NCBI RefSeq assembly: GCF_039908645.1
Contig: NZ_CP150917.1
Coordinates: 2,615,501-2,679,500, forward strand
Reading direction: 5' to 3'
From: Pseudomonas helvetica
GTDB taxonomy: Bacteria > Pseudomonadota > Gammaproteobacteria > Pseudomonadales > Pseudomonadaceae
DNA: 64,000 nucleotides
The position numbers and the translations under genes are program-made. Below are positions 38,500 through 50,406 of this stretch, piece by piece. The notes under the pieces are model-generated. The model was given only the letters and a program-made list of their open reading frames with translations. It did not search any database and was not told where the DNA came from. Within the stretch, counting starts at the first letter, position 1; each line of letters opens with the position of its first letter.

Positions 38500-39007
38500 G
38501 GGGCGTGGTTCCCGTTGAGGAGGCGGCAAAGCGTCCGCCGCACTGTTTAAAGACGTGGGTGCTGAACAGCAGTTGGTGGGGCAGGTCGCTCAGCAAGTGT
38601 TCTTCCAGCAACGCCTGGATCTGCGCCTCGACCTGCGCGCGTTGGCGCCCGTGAACCATGCAGAAAAGGTTGTAGCGCCACTGCGGCAGGCGCCGCGGCC
38701 GTTGATAGCAGAGGGTGATACCGGGCGCTTGCCCCAGGCGTTGGCCGACTTCGTCGATCAGCGCGTCCGGAACATCCAGCACCAGCATGGCGTTGGCAGC
38801 AAAACCCAGCGCGCGATGGTTGAGCACCAGACCGACCCGCCGAAACAGCCCTTGTTCGTGCCACTGATGCATTTGCGCGAGCACCTGGTTTTCATCGGCG
38901 CTTATCTGTTCCGCGAGGGCCTGATAAGGCCGTGATACTCTCGGCAATCCGCCTTCCAGATGCCGACGTAGCGCCAGTGCCTGTTTGGGGCTCAATCCCG
39001 GCTTCAT
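38492..39007 (-). CDS. nirL: Siroheme decarboxylase subunit NirL
   Basis: AsnC-like protein of 171 residues of the NirH-like half; contains QRPRRLPQWRYNLFCMVHGRQRAQ. ATG overlaps the nirD stop by four bases. Confidence 0.93.
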   Translation of the reverse strand: MKPGLSPKQALALRRHLEGGLPRVSRPYQALAEQISADENQVLAQMHQWHEQGLFRRVGLVLNHRALGFAANAMLVLDVPDALIDEVGQRLGQAPGITLCYQRPRRLPQWRYNLFCMVHGRQRAQVEAQIQALLEEHLLSDLPHQLLFSTHVFKQCGGRFAASSTGTTPHG

Positions 39008-39462
39008 GGGCCTTCTCCCAGGGCAAAACCGAGGTTGATGCGGTAAGCGGTCAACATCGGCAGATCCAGCGGCGTGAGGCCGGTATCTTTCTCGAGTTCG
39101 TCGAGTACGCGTTCGATGTGTGGGCGATCAGGCCCGGTCAACACAAACCACAGGTTGTAGAAATGCTCCCGTGCGTAGTTGTGATTGACCTCGGGATACT
39201 GGCTGACGCGCTCGGCGACTTGTTGCAGGCGTTCGGCGGGCACGGCGAAGGCGGCGAGGGTGCTGGCCCCGGCGCGGCTGTGTTCGAACACCGGGCCGAT
39301 CCGCGAGAGGGTGCCGGCCTGATCCATTGCTTGCAGGCAGGCCAGCACTTGCGCCTCGTCGCAACCGAGGACTTTGGCGATCTCTTTATACGGTTCCGGG
39401 CACAGTGGCATGTCGTGCTGGAAGCGATCGATCAGTTGGCGACTGAGCAGGTCGAGGTTCAT
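39004..39462 (-). CDS. nirD: Siroheme decarboxylase subunit NirD
   Basis: AsnC-like protein of 152 residues beginning MNLDLLSRQLIDRFQHDMPL and with NYAREHFYNLWFVLTG near residue 100. Starts immediately before the nirF stop. Works with NirL, NirG and NirH on siroheme. Confidence 0.93.
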   Translation of the reverse strand: MNLDLLSRQLIDRFQHDMPLCPEPYKEIAKVLGCDEAQVLACLQAMDQAGTLSRIGPVFEHSRAGASTLAAFAVPAERLQQVAERVSQYPEVNHNYAREHFYNLWFVLTGPDRPHIERVLDELEKDTGLTPLDLPMLTAYRINLGFALGEGP

Positions 39463-39463
39463 T

Positions 39464-40642
39464 TCAATAGCCCATTTTCTGTGCGCGACTGCTGAAGAAG
39501 ATGCCACTCGGCGCGATGGCGGGAAGGGTGCTCAGCAGTTTCAGGCTGTACGGGTCCCAGACCTGAACCTGATCGCCATCGCGTAATGACAGCCACAACT
39601 GGTCGCCGCGCGCGGTGAACTCCATGTGCAGCACCGCCGGCCCCGGTCGCAGGTCGGCGACCACGGCGTGGGTTTCGGTATCGATCACCTGAACCCGATC
39701 ATTGTCCGGATAGGCGAAATTGACCCACAGCTGCCGACCGTCTGGCCGTGAGGTGACGAACACCGGCTGCCCGGCCACAGGGATGGCCGCGGTCTGCTGC
39801 CAGCTGCGCGAATCCATTACCAGCACTTGATGGCGGCCGACGGCGGGCACGAAGGCCTGGTTGTCAGCAACCGCCCAGCCTTCCAGATGGGGCATCTTGT
39901 AGACGGGTAATTTCACCTGGCCGCGCCCGTAATCACCAAGCACCCGCAGCACGCCACGCTCCAGATGCCAGAGGTCGAGTTGGGCCATGCCGTCTTCGCC
40001 GAACAACCCGGCCATGTAATAGCGCCCATCCGGGGTAATCAAGGCATCGTAGGGCTGTTGGCCGATGTTCTTGAAGCGGTTGATCTGCGGTGTGTTGCCT
40101 CGGCTGAAGTCGGCGGTCCAGATTTCGCCGCTATCGAACAGGCTGAACACGAAACGTTGTCCGGGGGCATCCACCAGACCAACCACCCGAGAGCGTTTGC
40201 TGCCATCGGCCAGGGCTGTGGCGGGAATGTCGGCCACCTGTTGCAGGGTGTTGGCATCGAATACCTTGACGCCGCCGGGCACATAGTTGGACACCGCGAT
40301 CAACTTGCCGTCCTGACTGATTGCGCCGCCGATGCTGTTGCCGCCCTGGATGACCCTATGGTCGATGCGTTGGGTCAGCAGGTCGATTTTGCTCAGTCCG
40401 CCGTCGCGACCGAACACATAGGCATAACGCTGGTCGTGGGAGAACACCACCGAGGCATGGGACAGGTCGCCCAAGCCTTCGAGGCGAGCCAGCGCGGTGC
40501 GGGTGTCGCTTTCGATGATTTGTACGCTACCGCTGGTGCGCTCAATCACTACACCCAGGTCGCCCGTGCCGCGCAGGGGGGACTGAACGCAGGCGGATAA
40601 CAAGAGGCCGGTCGCCGCTGACAGCAGGATTGAACGGATCAT
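39464..40642 (-). CDS. nirF: Haem d1 biosynthesis protein NirF
   Basis: Periplasmic propeller protein of 392 residues related to the d1 domain of NirS but without a haem-c motif; needed for a late step of haem d1 formation. The N-terminus MIRSILLSAATGLLLSACVQ carries a lipobox (LLSAC), so it is probably a lipoprotein. ATG 40642 overlaps the nirC stop by four bases. Confidence 0.94.
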   Translation of the reverse strand: MIRSILLSAATGLLLSACVQSPLRGTGDLGVVIERTSGSVQIIESDTRTALARLEGLGDLSHASVVFSHDQRYAYVFGRDGGLSKIDLLTQRIDHRVIQGGNSIGGAISQDGKLIAVSNYVPGGVKVFDANTLQQVADIPATALADGSKRSRVVGLVDAPGQRFVFSLFDSGEIWTADFSRGNTPQINRFKNIGQQPYDALITPDGRYYMAGLFGEDGMAQLDLWHLERGVLRVLGDYGRGQVKLPVYKMPHLEGWAVADNQAFVPAVGRHQVLVMDSRSWQQTAAIPVAGQPVFVTSRPDGRQLWVNFAYPDNDRVQVIDTETHAVVADLRPGPAVLHMEFTARGDQLWLSLRDGDQVQVWDPYSLKLLSTLPAIAPSGIFFSSRAQKMGY

Positions 40643-40965
40643 GATGCGGGATATCCCTGGAGAAGAAGATTGACCAGCCAACGGATGTCGTCAGCACTGA
40701 GCAGCGGGCCCCAGCCGGGCATGGCGGTGCCGGGGCGACCTTGGGTGACGGTGGCAATCAGGCTGTCCCGGGGCTTGCCGGACAATGCGCTACGGGTCAG
40801 TTCAGGGCCCAGCCCACCGGTCATTCGCAGCCCATGACAGGCACCGCAATCCTGGGCCAGCAGGTGTTCGAGTTGCGCCTGACGCTTGGCGTCCGGCGTC
40901 GCTACCGAGGTCGCGCAAATGAGGAGGAGGGCCGCCAGAAGCACCGCGTGTCGATAAACCTTCAT
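40639..40965 (-). CDS. nirC: Cytochrome c NirC
   Basis: Small periplasmic c-type cytochrome of 108 residues with a signal peptide (cleavage after SVA) and haem-binding CGACHG near residue 40; MPGWGPLLS holds the axial Met. NirC can donate electrons to NirS. Confidence 0.93.
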   Translation of the reverse strand: MKVYRHAVLLAALLLICATSVATPDAKRQAQLEHLLAQDCGACHGLRMTGGLGPELTRSALSGKPRDSLIATVTQGRPGTAMPGWGPLLSADDIRWLVNLLLQGYPAS

Positions 40966-40981
40966 GACGCCCTCCCGTTGG

Positions 40982-41296
40982 CTATTTGAGACTCAAGACC
41001 CAGGTCGCGAGGGTCTGCGCTTCTTCATCCGTTACTGGGTTGGCCGGCATCGGTATCGGTCCCCAATTGCCTTGTGTGCCGTTCTTGATGTGGTTGGCCA
41101 GGGTATCGGCGGCACCGGCGACACCAGCGTTCTTGGCGGCTACCTCCTTGAGCGCCGGGCCGACGAGCTTGGTGTCGATGGCATGGCAGGCGGCGCAGGG
41201 TTTGCTCTTGAACAGCTCTGGCGCGTCTTGCGCCATCACCGGTTGCAGGCTCAATGCGCCAGCCAGGACGATCAGTGATATCAGCGTATTTTTCAT
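40982..41296 (-). CDS. nirM: Cytochrome c-551 NirM
   Basis: Periplasmic electron donor of 104 residues; signal peptide [19 protein letters not shown], mature [18 protein letters not shown] with the haem motif and an axial Met in [11 protein letters not shown] 41296 begins the signal peptide. Directly follows nirS. Confidence 0.96.
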   Translation of the reverse strand: MKNTLISLIVLAGALSLQPVMAQDAPELFKSKPCAACHAIDTKLVGPALKEVAAKNAGVAGAADTLANHIKNGTQGNWGPIPMPANPVTDEEAQTLATWVLSLK

Positions 41297-41320
41297 GACG
41301 ATTCCTTTCATTGATGGAGC

Positions 41321-43090
<1,770 letters not shown>

Positions 43091-43116
43091 CTATGCCCGA
43101 GCAGGCCAATGCTCGC

Positions 43117-43130
43117 TTGACCGCGATCAA
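43117..43130. promoter_or_regulatory. Anr/Dnr box between nirS and nirQ
   Basis: TTGACCGCGATCAA; on the minus strand TTGATCGCGGTCAA. It lies centrally in the divergent gap, about 110 bases before nirS and 88 before nirQ. Confidence 0.85.
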
Positions 43131-43211
43131 GTTTGCCGGCCATGTCACTTGCCAGGTTGTCGCAGGCGCTCGTAGCGTGTTGCTTGAATCCGCTTTTGGA
43201 ACAGGCAGCCC

Positions 43212-44015
43212 ATGGACCGTATCCCGTCTTGCGAACACCACGTCGAACCGTTCTACCAACCGCTGAATAATGAGCAGGCGCTGTTCGAGCAGGCCTGGCG
43301 TCACGGCATGCCGGTGCTGATCAAAGGCCCGACCGGGTGCGGCAAGACCCGTTTCGTCCAGCACATGGCCCACCGGCTGAAACTGCCGCTCTACACCGTG
43401 GCTTGCCACGATGATCTAAGTGCCGCCGACCTTATCGGCCGGCATTTGATCGGCGCCGAGGGCACGTGGTGGCAGGATGGGCCGTTGACCCGCGCGGTGC
43501 GAGAAGGAGGTATCTGCTACCTCGACGAAGTGGTCGAGGCCCGTCAGGACACCGTGGTGGTACTGCATCCACTGGCCGATGATCGTCGGGAATTGTTTCT
43601 GGAACGCATCGGCGAAGTGTTGAAGGCGCCGCCCTCATTCATGCTGGTGGTGTCGTACAACCCCGGTTACCAGAACCTGCTCAAAGGCATGAAACCCAGC
43701 ACCCGCCAACGCTTCGTGGCGATGCGTTTCGGCTATCCGCCGGTGGCTGACGAAGAGCGCATTGTCGCCAGGGAAGCGCAGGTGGACTGCGCCCTGGCGG
43801 CGCAAGTCGTCAGGCTGGGGCAGGCGCTGCGCCGGCTCGATCAGCATGATCTGGAAGAGGTCGCCTCAACGCGGCTGCTGATTTTCACGGCGCGAATGAT
43901 CCGCTCCGGCATGAGTCCGCGTGAGGCGTGCATGGCCTGCCTGGCCGAGCCGTTGAGCGATGATCCGCTGACGGTTGCGGCGCTGATGGACGTGGTTGAT
44001 GTCCACTTCGGCTGA
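43212..44015 (+). CDS. nirQ: MoxR-type ATPase NirQ (NorQ)
   Basis: AAA+ chaperone of 267 residues needed to activate NO reductase (and nitrite reductase). Walker A is GPTGCGKTR near residue 40, Walker B CYLDEVVEA; C-terminal MoxR region. Works with the von Willebrand-domain protein NorD. nirO overlaps its end. Confidence 0.95.
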   Translation: MDRIPSCEHHVEPFYQPLNNEQALFEQAWRHGMPVLIKGPTGCGKTRFVQHMAHRLKLPLYTVACHDDLSAADLIGRHLIGAEGTWWQDGPLTRAVREGGICYLDEVVEARQDTVVVLHPLADDRRELFLERIGEVLKAPPSFMLVVSYNPGYQNLLKGMKPSTRQRFVAMRFGYPPVADEERIVAREAQVDCALAAQVVRLGQALRRLDQHDLEEVASTRLLIFTARMIRSGMSPREACMACLAEPLSDDPLTVAALMDVVDVHFG

Positions 44016-44586
44016 GCCCAGGGGCGTTGTGCGTGGTCACCTGCCGGGCGACTTGGCGATGTGGTTCTTCATTCTGGCCGAGCTGTCGGTGTTCGCCGTT
44101 CTGATTCTGGCGTTCGCCGTGACCCAGGCGCTCAAGCCGCAGCTGTTCGGCGAAAGCCGTCTGTTGCTCAACACCTCTACCGGCCTGGCGATGACCCTGA
44201 GCCTGCTCACCGCTGGGCTGTTCGCCGCGCTGGCTCAGGAACAAGTCAGGCGCTCTCGGTCCCGCCACGGCGCCGTGCTTTTGTTGGCAGCGTTGCTTGC
44301 CGGCAGCGTCTACGTGGTGTTGAAACTTACCGAATACCAGCACTTGCTGGCCTCGGGGCTGGGCATGGAGCACAACACTTTTTTCACCCTCTACTGGATC
44401 CTCACCGGTTTTCATTTTCTCCATGTATTGCTCGGCATGGTCATTCTCGGATGGTTGGCCGAGCGTTGTCGTCGTGGCTTGTACAACGAAGACAACCGCA
44501 GCGGGTTTGAATCCGGTGTGCTGTATTGGCACATGGTCGACCTGATCTGGGTCGTGCTGTTTCCGCTGGTCTACGTGCTGAATTGA
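43999..44586 (+). CDS. nirO: Cytochrome-oxidase subunit III-like NirO (NorE)
   Basis: Inner-membrane protein of 195 residues with five hydrophobic helices and CoxIII-like segments (HLPGDLAMWFFILAELSVF near the N-terminus, WHMVDLIWVVLFPLVYV at the end). Seen in P. aeruginosa nirQOP; supports denitrification or NO reductase assembly. Starts inside nirQ (17-base overlap). Confidence 0.9.
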   Translation: MSTSAEPRGVVRGHLPGDLAMWFFILAELSVFAVLILAFAVTQALKPQLFGESRLLLNTSTGLAMTLSLLTAGLFAALAQEQVRRSRSRHGAVLLLAALLAGSVYVVLKLTEYQHLLASGLGMEHNTFFTLYWILTGFHFLHVLLGMVILGWLAERCRRGLYNEDNRSGFESGVLYWHMVDLIWVVLFPLVYVLN

Positions 44587-44597
44587 CGGGGGGTTTT

Positions 44598-44855
44598 ATG
44601 TCCGCTTCCAGGTTACTGCTGGTCTGCTGGGCCGCGCTGGCCACGTTAAGCGTGTGCACCGTTGTGTTGTTACAAGTCGGCGCGACGTGGCTGTTGCCCA
44701 TTGCCATTTTGCTGGTGGCGGTTGGCAAGGCCTGGCTGATCACCGATGGCTTCATGGAGATGCGCCATGCGCCGCGATTGTGGCGCCGGTTGATGGTGAG
44801 CTGGGCGCTGGTTTTGGCAGTCGTTGTGGGGCTGACGCTGGTGTTGGTCGACTAG
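44598..44855 (+). CDS. nirP: Small membrane protein NirP (NorF-like)
   Basis: Membrane protein of 85 residues with three hydrophobic helices and the segment GKAWLITDGFMEMRHAPRLWR typical of CoxIV/NorF-like subunits. Completes nirQ-nirO-nirP. Confidence 0.88.
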   Translation: MSASRLLLVCWAALATLSVCTVVLLQVGATWLLPIAILLVAVGKAWLITDGFMEMRHAPRLWRRLMVSWALVLAVVVGLTLVLVD

Positions 44856-44861
44856 CCAACC

Positions 44862-44993
44862 CGTGGCGAGGGAGCTTGCTCCCGTTGGGGCGCGCAGCGG
44901 CCCTAAAACCAGTCACCGCGAATATTCAGATAGAAAGCAGGCACAGGTTTACGGCTGCTTCGCAACCGAGCGGGAGCAAGCTCCCTCGCCACG
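44862..44993. repeat. REP pair
   Basis: Inverted REP copies (CGTGGCGAGGGAGCTTGCTC and its complement at the right end), separating nirP from norC. Confidence 0.88.
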
Positions 44994-45045
44994 GGTAGTG
45001 CCTGGCATCCTGGTGCCTATACCCGACCAAAACCATCTGGCTTTC

Positions 45046-45059
45046 TTGATCGCCATCAA
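45046..45059. promoter_or_regulatory. Anr/Dnr box before norC
   Basis: TTGATCGCCATCAA, a perfect site centred about 64 bases before norC. Confidence 0.93.
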
Positions 45060-45116
45060 GCGGGTTTCAACCCTTCGCTTCCTATCATGGACGGGCCAAG
45101 CAACGAGGAAGCGACC

Positions 45117-45557
45117 ATGTCAGAGACCTTCACAAAAGGCATGGCCAGGAACATCTATTTCGGGGGAAGCATCTTTTTCTTCCTGATATTCCTGGCTTTG
45201 ACCTATCACACGGAACAAACCTTTCCAAAGCGCAGCAATGAAGCGCAATTAACTGAATCAGTGATACGCGGCAAAACGGTCTGGGAGCAAAACAACTGCA
45301 TCGGCTGCCACACATTACTGGGCGAAGGCGCCTACTTTGCGCCTGAGTTGGGCAATGTGTTCCAGCGCCGGGGCGGGGAGGACGGCTTCAAACCCTTCCT
45401 GCATGCCTGGATGAAAATGCAGCCGTTGGGCATACCGGGCCGGCGAGCGATGCCTCAGTTCAAGTTGAGTGAGCAGGAGGTGGACGACATCGCCGAGTTC
45501 CTCAAATGGAGCTCGAAAATCAATACCAATGGCTGGCCGCCAAACAAGGAGGGCTGA
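45117..45557 (+). CDS. norC: NO reductase subunit C (NorC)
   Basis: Membrane-anchored c-type cytochrome of 146 residues: a single N-terminal helix (FGGSIFFFLIFLALTYHT), haem motif CIGCHT near residue 62 and an axial Met in RRAMPQFKLSEQE. Passes electrons to NorB. Confidence 0.97.
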   Translation: MSETFTKGMARNIYFGGSIFFFLIFLALTYHTEQTFPKRSNEAQLTESVIRGKTVWEQNNCIGCHTLLGEGAYFAPELGNVFQRRGGEDGFKPFLHAWMKMQPLGIPGRRAMPQFKLSEQEVDDIAEFLKWSSKINTNGWPPNKEG

Positions 45558-46988
<1,431 letters not shown>

Positions 46989-47012
46989 GCCGGGTTAACG
47001 GCTAGAAAAGGT

Positions 47013-47043
47013 CGGCCCGGCTGATACAGCGGGCCGTTTTTTT
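47013..47043 (+). terminator. Rho-independent terminator after norB
   Basis: Stem CGGCCC-GCTG / CAGCGGGCCG with an ATA loop and a one-base bulge, followed by TTTTTTT. Confidence 0.88.
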
Positions 47044-47066
47044 GGTGTCCAACAAGGGCAAACAGC

Positions 47067-48908
47067 ATGGCCTTTACCGTCGAACTGGAAGAGTGGGTAG
47101 GCAGTGCCTGGCACCGCTTCATCACCCGGCGCGCCAGCCCGGATTTCCCCGAAGCACGGGTTGAACTGATCAACCAGCAACGCCCACTGGCGCTGTTGTT
47201 CCGCGCCATGGGCGGTGCCAATGGCATCGGGCTTGAAGCGGCCAGCGACCGCGATCTGCTGCTGCGGCGTAACGTGCTGCAGCAAATCGCCGGCACCTGC
47301 AAACAAGTGCCCTTGGCGTGGTGTGACGAAAATACCCTGCGGCTGCCGTCGAGCCTCGCGGTGTTCCCTGAAGTCGCACTGAATGAGGAGCTCTATCGTT
47401 GGCTCGCGTTGCTGGCAGCGCAGGCTGGTCGGATGCGGCATTGGGGGCGGGACAACCAGCGCTGGACGCAATTGCTGTTGCGGCGCTATCCAGCACTACG
47501 CGCGCGCTACCAGCGATTGGTCGAGGCCCACCTGCAATTGCGCCCGGACCCGGCCTCATTGAGCCGTAGTGAAGCGGCACTGGAGCGCGTCTTATGCCAG
47601 GCGTTGCGCGAGCCGGGCAGTGTCGAGAATTTTCCGCGTAGCGAACGGGCGGCATGGCCGCTGCCGTTGTGGTTGTACCCGCCGCAACATCTCGCCAGCC
47701 CGCTGGCGGCCGATCTGGGTGATGAATCCGAAGAATCGTTGACGACTCCACCCGGCGAGCAGAAAGGTGGGCGCAAACGCGCCAAACGCATTGATGACAG
47801 CCCCCGTGACGGTGGATTGTTGGTGGTGCGCCTGGAGAACCTGTTCAGTTGGACCGAACACGTGGACCTGGATCGCTGGTCGGATGACAGCGAAGACCCG
47901 GACGCCGCCAGGGTCGCTGATGATCTGGACGAATTGACCCTGTCGCGCACCCGGCTGCGCAAGGGCGGCGGGCTGAAGCTGCACCTGGATTTGCCACCGG
48001 CCGATGTCGACGATATTCCCTTGGGCGAGGGCATCAAGTTGCCAGAGTGGGACTATCGAAAACAGCAGATGCAGGGCGACTTCGTCAATCTGCAAATGAT
48101 GGTGCCCCGTAACTGTGATGCGCAGCCGCTGCCGCCTCGGTTGAAGGTTTCGGCGCAGCGCCTGCGACGCCAGTTCGAGCACTTGCGCAATGACCGTCAG
48201 TGGTTACGCCAGCAACTTCAGGGCTCGGAACTGGACATGCAGGCCTGGCTGGATTTTCACGTTGAACGCGAGCATGGCCAGTGTGCCGAGCGCGGTCTGT
48301 TCATGGAGCAACGCCAGACGCGCCGCGACCTGGCGTGCCTGTTGCTGGCCGATATGTCGATGTCCACCGACGCACACCTGAACGATGAGCATCGTGTGAT
48401 TGATGTCATCCGCGACACGCTGTTGCTGTTTGGCGAAACCCTGTCGGGGCTGGGGGATGATTTCGCCCTGTACGGGTTTTCCTCACTGCGTCGTCAGCAA
48501 GTGCGCATGCAGGAACTCAAGTCCTTCACCCAGCGCTATGACGACAACACCCGCGGTCGTATTCAAGGGCTCAAACCTGGGTATTACACGCGCATGGGGG
48601 CTGCGATTCGCCAGGCCACGCGCCTGCTGGGCAGCAGCAAACGGCGCAGTAAACTGTTGCTGCTGCTGACAGATGGCAAACCGAATGATCTGGATTTGTA
48701 CGAGGGCCGCTACGGTGTTGAAGACACCCGCGAGGCGGTGCTGGAGGCACGGCGTCAAGGACTGACGCCGTTCTGTATCACCATTGATCGTGAGGCCGGG
48801 GATTACCTGCCGTACATGTTTGGCGCCAATGGCTACACCGTGATCCGTCAGCCTGAGCAATTGCCGCTGCGTTTGCCGCAGTTGTATCGCCAACTGACTC
48901 AGCCTTGA
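47067..48908 (+). CDS. norD: NO reductase activation protein NorD
   Basis: Cytoplasmic protein of 613 residues with a C-terminal von Willebrand factor A domain (LACLLLADMSMSTDAHL is the MIDAS motif region; DGKPNDLDLYEGRYG). Works with NirQ to activate NorCB. Starts after the norB terminator. Confidence 0.94.
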   Translation: MAFTVELEEWVGSAWHRFITRRASPDFPEARVELINQQRPLALLFRAMGGANGIGLEAASDRDLLLRRNVLQQIAGTCKQVPLAWCDENTLRLPSSLAVFPEVALNEELYRWLALLAAQAGRMRHWGRDNQRWTQLLLRRYPALRARYQRLVEAHLQLRPDPASLSRSEAALERVLCQALREPGSVENFPRSERAAWPLPLWLYPPQHLASPLAADLGDESEESLTTPPGEQKGGRKRAKRIDDSPRDGGLLVVRLENLFSWTEHVDLDRWSDDSEDPDAARVADDLDELTLSRTRLRKGGGLKLHLDLPPADVDDIPLGEGIKLPEWDYRKQQMQGDFVNLQMMVPRNCDAQPLPPRLKVSAQRLRRQFEHLRNDRQWLRQQLQGSELDMQAWLDFHVEREHGQCAERGLFMEQRQTRRDLACLLLADMSMSTDAHLNDEHRVIDVIRDTLLLFGETLSGLGDDFALYGFSSLRRQQVRMQELKSFTQRYDDNTRGRIQGLKPGYYTRMGAAIRQATRLLGSSKRRSKLLLLLTDGKPNDLDLYEGRYGVEDTREAVLEARRQGLTPFCITIDREAGDYLPYMFGANGYTVIRQPEQLPLRLPQLYRQLTQP

Positions 48909-48925
48909 GCCCGGGTCTGACTCAA

Positions 48926-48945
48926 GCGGCATCAACTGATGCCGC
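48926..48945. terminator. Bidirectional hairpin between norD and dnrP
   Basis: GCGGCATC-AACT-GATGCCGC in the gap between two convergent genes, overlapping the dnrP stop. Confidence 0.5.
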
Positions 48946-49132
48946 GCGGCAACCCGAAAAACATTGCTATGCAAAAGATTGTCAGGCCGATACAGAACCA
49001 CCTGAACCGGCGCAGCCGACGTTCCTGAGCACGTTCGGCCATCGCCGGCAGGGGCATGCCGCATTGGAGGCATTCGGATTGTTTTGGCGGGTTAGGGTGT
49101 TGGCAATACAGGCAGACGGGCAAGGTGCTCAC
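48932..49132 (-). CDS. dnrP: Small zinc-ribbon membrane protein (DnrP-like)
   Basis: Protein of 66 residues with CLYC (residues 7-10) and CLQC (21-24), an apparent zinc ribbon, followed by a basic stretch and one transmembrane helix (WFCIGLTIFCIAMFF). The start overlaps the dnr stop by four bases. Proteins of this form next to dnr are called DnrP; the function is not established. Confidence 0.72.
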   Translation of the reverse strand: MSTLPVCLYCQHPNPPKQSECLQCGMPLPAMAERAQERRLRRFRWFCIGLTIFCIAMFFGLPRGIS

Positions 49133-49812
49133 TCAAACTGCTCCAGGCGCAGACGATCAAGAATGGCGATCTGGCGGCCGTCCTGAGTGATGATGTTTTC
49201 ATCGATCAGGCGCCGGATGATCCGCGAAAAGGTTTCCGGCTGGATCGACAGATGCCCGGCAATCAGCTGCTTGGCCATCGGCAGCTCGAAATGGCTGTTT
49301 ACGGTTTGCTGGCGCACCAGTTGCGTCAGCAGGTAACGCACGACCCGGTGGGTGGCGTTTTTCAGGGACAAGGTTTCGATTTCATTGACCCGTTGATGCA
49401 AGCGAACGCAGAGCTTGCCGAGCAACGCAAAGGTCAAGCGGCTATTGCTCTGAAGCAGGCGCATGTAGGTGCTGTTGGATAACCGGTAGAGCTGGGTGGG
49501 GCAGACCGCCTCGGCCGAGGCTACATAATTGGGTGTGTCCATCAACATCATCGCCTCGGCGAAGGTTTGTCGATCCCCGATGACTTCAAACACTTTCTCC
49601 TGCCCATCGGGTGTCAACCGGTAGATTTTCACCGCCCCGGCAATTATGAAATAGAACGAATCTGCCGGCTCACCCTGACGGAACAACGGCTCGCCTTTGT
49701 CGATGCTCAGCAAGTGGCTGGTACTCATCAACTCATCCAGCTGTTCTTCATTCAACGGCTCGAACAAGTGATGACTGCGCAGAATCTGGTGATGGACACG
49801 ATGAAGCACCAT
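49129..49812 (-). CDS. dnr: Dnr, NO-responsive Crp/Fnr regulator
   Basis: Regulator of 227 residues: a haem/ligand-binding beta-barrel (about 15-130) and a C-terminal HTH (AGHLSIQPETFSRIIRRL) with the Crp/Fnr recognition helix residues E and S/R that read TTGAT. No Fnr-type N-terminal cysteine cluster is visible, so it is DNR, which binds haem and senses NO. It should act on the boxes listed in this window. No Anr box was seen before it. Confidence 0.93.
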   Translation of the reverse strand: MVLHRVHHQILRSHHLFEPLNEEQLDELMSTSHLLSIDKGEPLFRQGEPADSFYFIIAGAVKIYRLTPDGQEKVFEVIGDRQTFAEAMMLMDTPNYVASAEAVCPTQLYRLSNSTYMRLLQSNSRLTFALLGKLCVRLHQRVNEIETLSLKNATHRVVRYLLTQLVRQQTVNSHFELPMAKQLIAGHLSIQPETFSRIIRRLIDENIITQDGRQIAILDRLRLEQFE

Positions 49813-49853
49813 GGAAATTCATCCTGAAGATTGAGGAAGGAGCGGTTATCCCG

Positions 49854-49943
49854 TCAAACGAGGCCCAGGGAGAGACTGCTGGCCAGGGCCAGGACTGAGG
49901 TCAACACCACAAACCAGGCCAGTGGCTGGATGATTTTTTTCAT
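49854..49943 (-). CDS. 29-residue membrane peptide upstream of dnr
   Basis: Short frame from ATG 49943 (GGAG five bases before) coding MKKIIQPLAWFVVLTSVLAL plus nine further residues: a basic start then one transmembrane helix. It lies upstream of dnr in the same orientation. No family recognised; size and layout are like small subunits or regulators of membrane complexes. Confidence 0.45.
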   Translation of the reverse strand: MKKIIQPLAWFVVLTSVLALASSLSLGLV

Positions 49944-50126
49944 GACGACTCCGGGCAATCGAGAGGGATCCAGGATTTCTATAAGGTTGCCCATGCAGAG
50001 CAAGACGTGGGCCAGGCTCGGAGGCCTTTGTTTAGTGGGGTTCTCAGGTGTGAGGGTAAAAAAGACTATGCTGCCTGGGGTGTAAATAACCATTAAAGGG
50101 TCATTTCTACCCTGAGCCGATCACCC

Positions 50127-50259
50127 CGTGGTGAGGGGGCTCGCCCCCGTTCGGCTGCGCAGCAGTCGTAAAACTGGCTGATGGGTTCTATATGACGCGT
50201 CGCGGATGCTGGTTTCAGGAGCGCTTCGCACTCCAACGGGGCAAGCCCCCTCGCCACCG
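50127..50259. repeat. REP pair
   Basis: Inverted REP copies between the small peptide and nnrS. The rest of the 460-bp gap holds the Anr-like box at 50297. Confidence 0.85.
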
Positions 50260-50296
50260 GGGTTCGAATGAGTATCGGGGCACGCCCCTTGCACAC

Positions 50297-50310
50297 TTGA
50301 TCTGCGACAA
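50297..50310. promoter_or_regulatory. Weaker Anr/Dnr-like box before nnrS
   Basis: TTGATCTGCGACAA: good left half, right half with two changes. About 100 bases before the nnrS ATG. Confidence 0.5.
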
Positions 50311-50406
50311 AGGCAATGGATCGGTAATACCCGATGATGGCCCCGGGATTTACCTCGGCGCCTGCGGGTTGGTGCCAGGTCCGCAACAAGGCAGAGGAGT
50401 GGCTTT

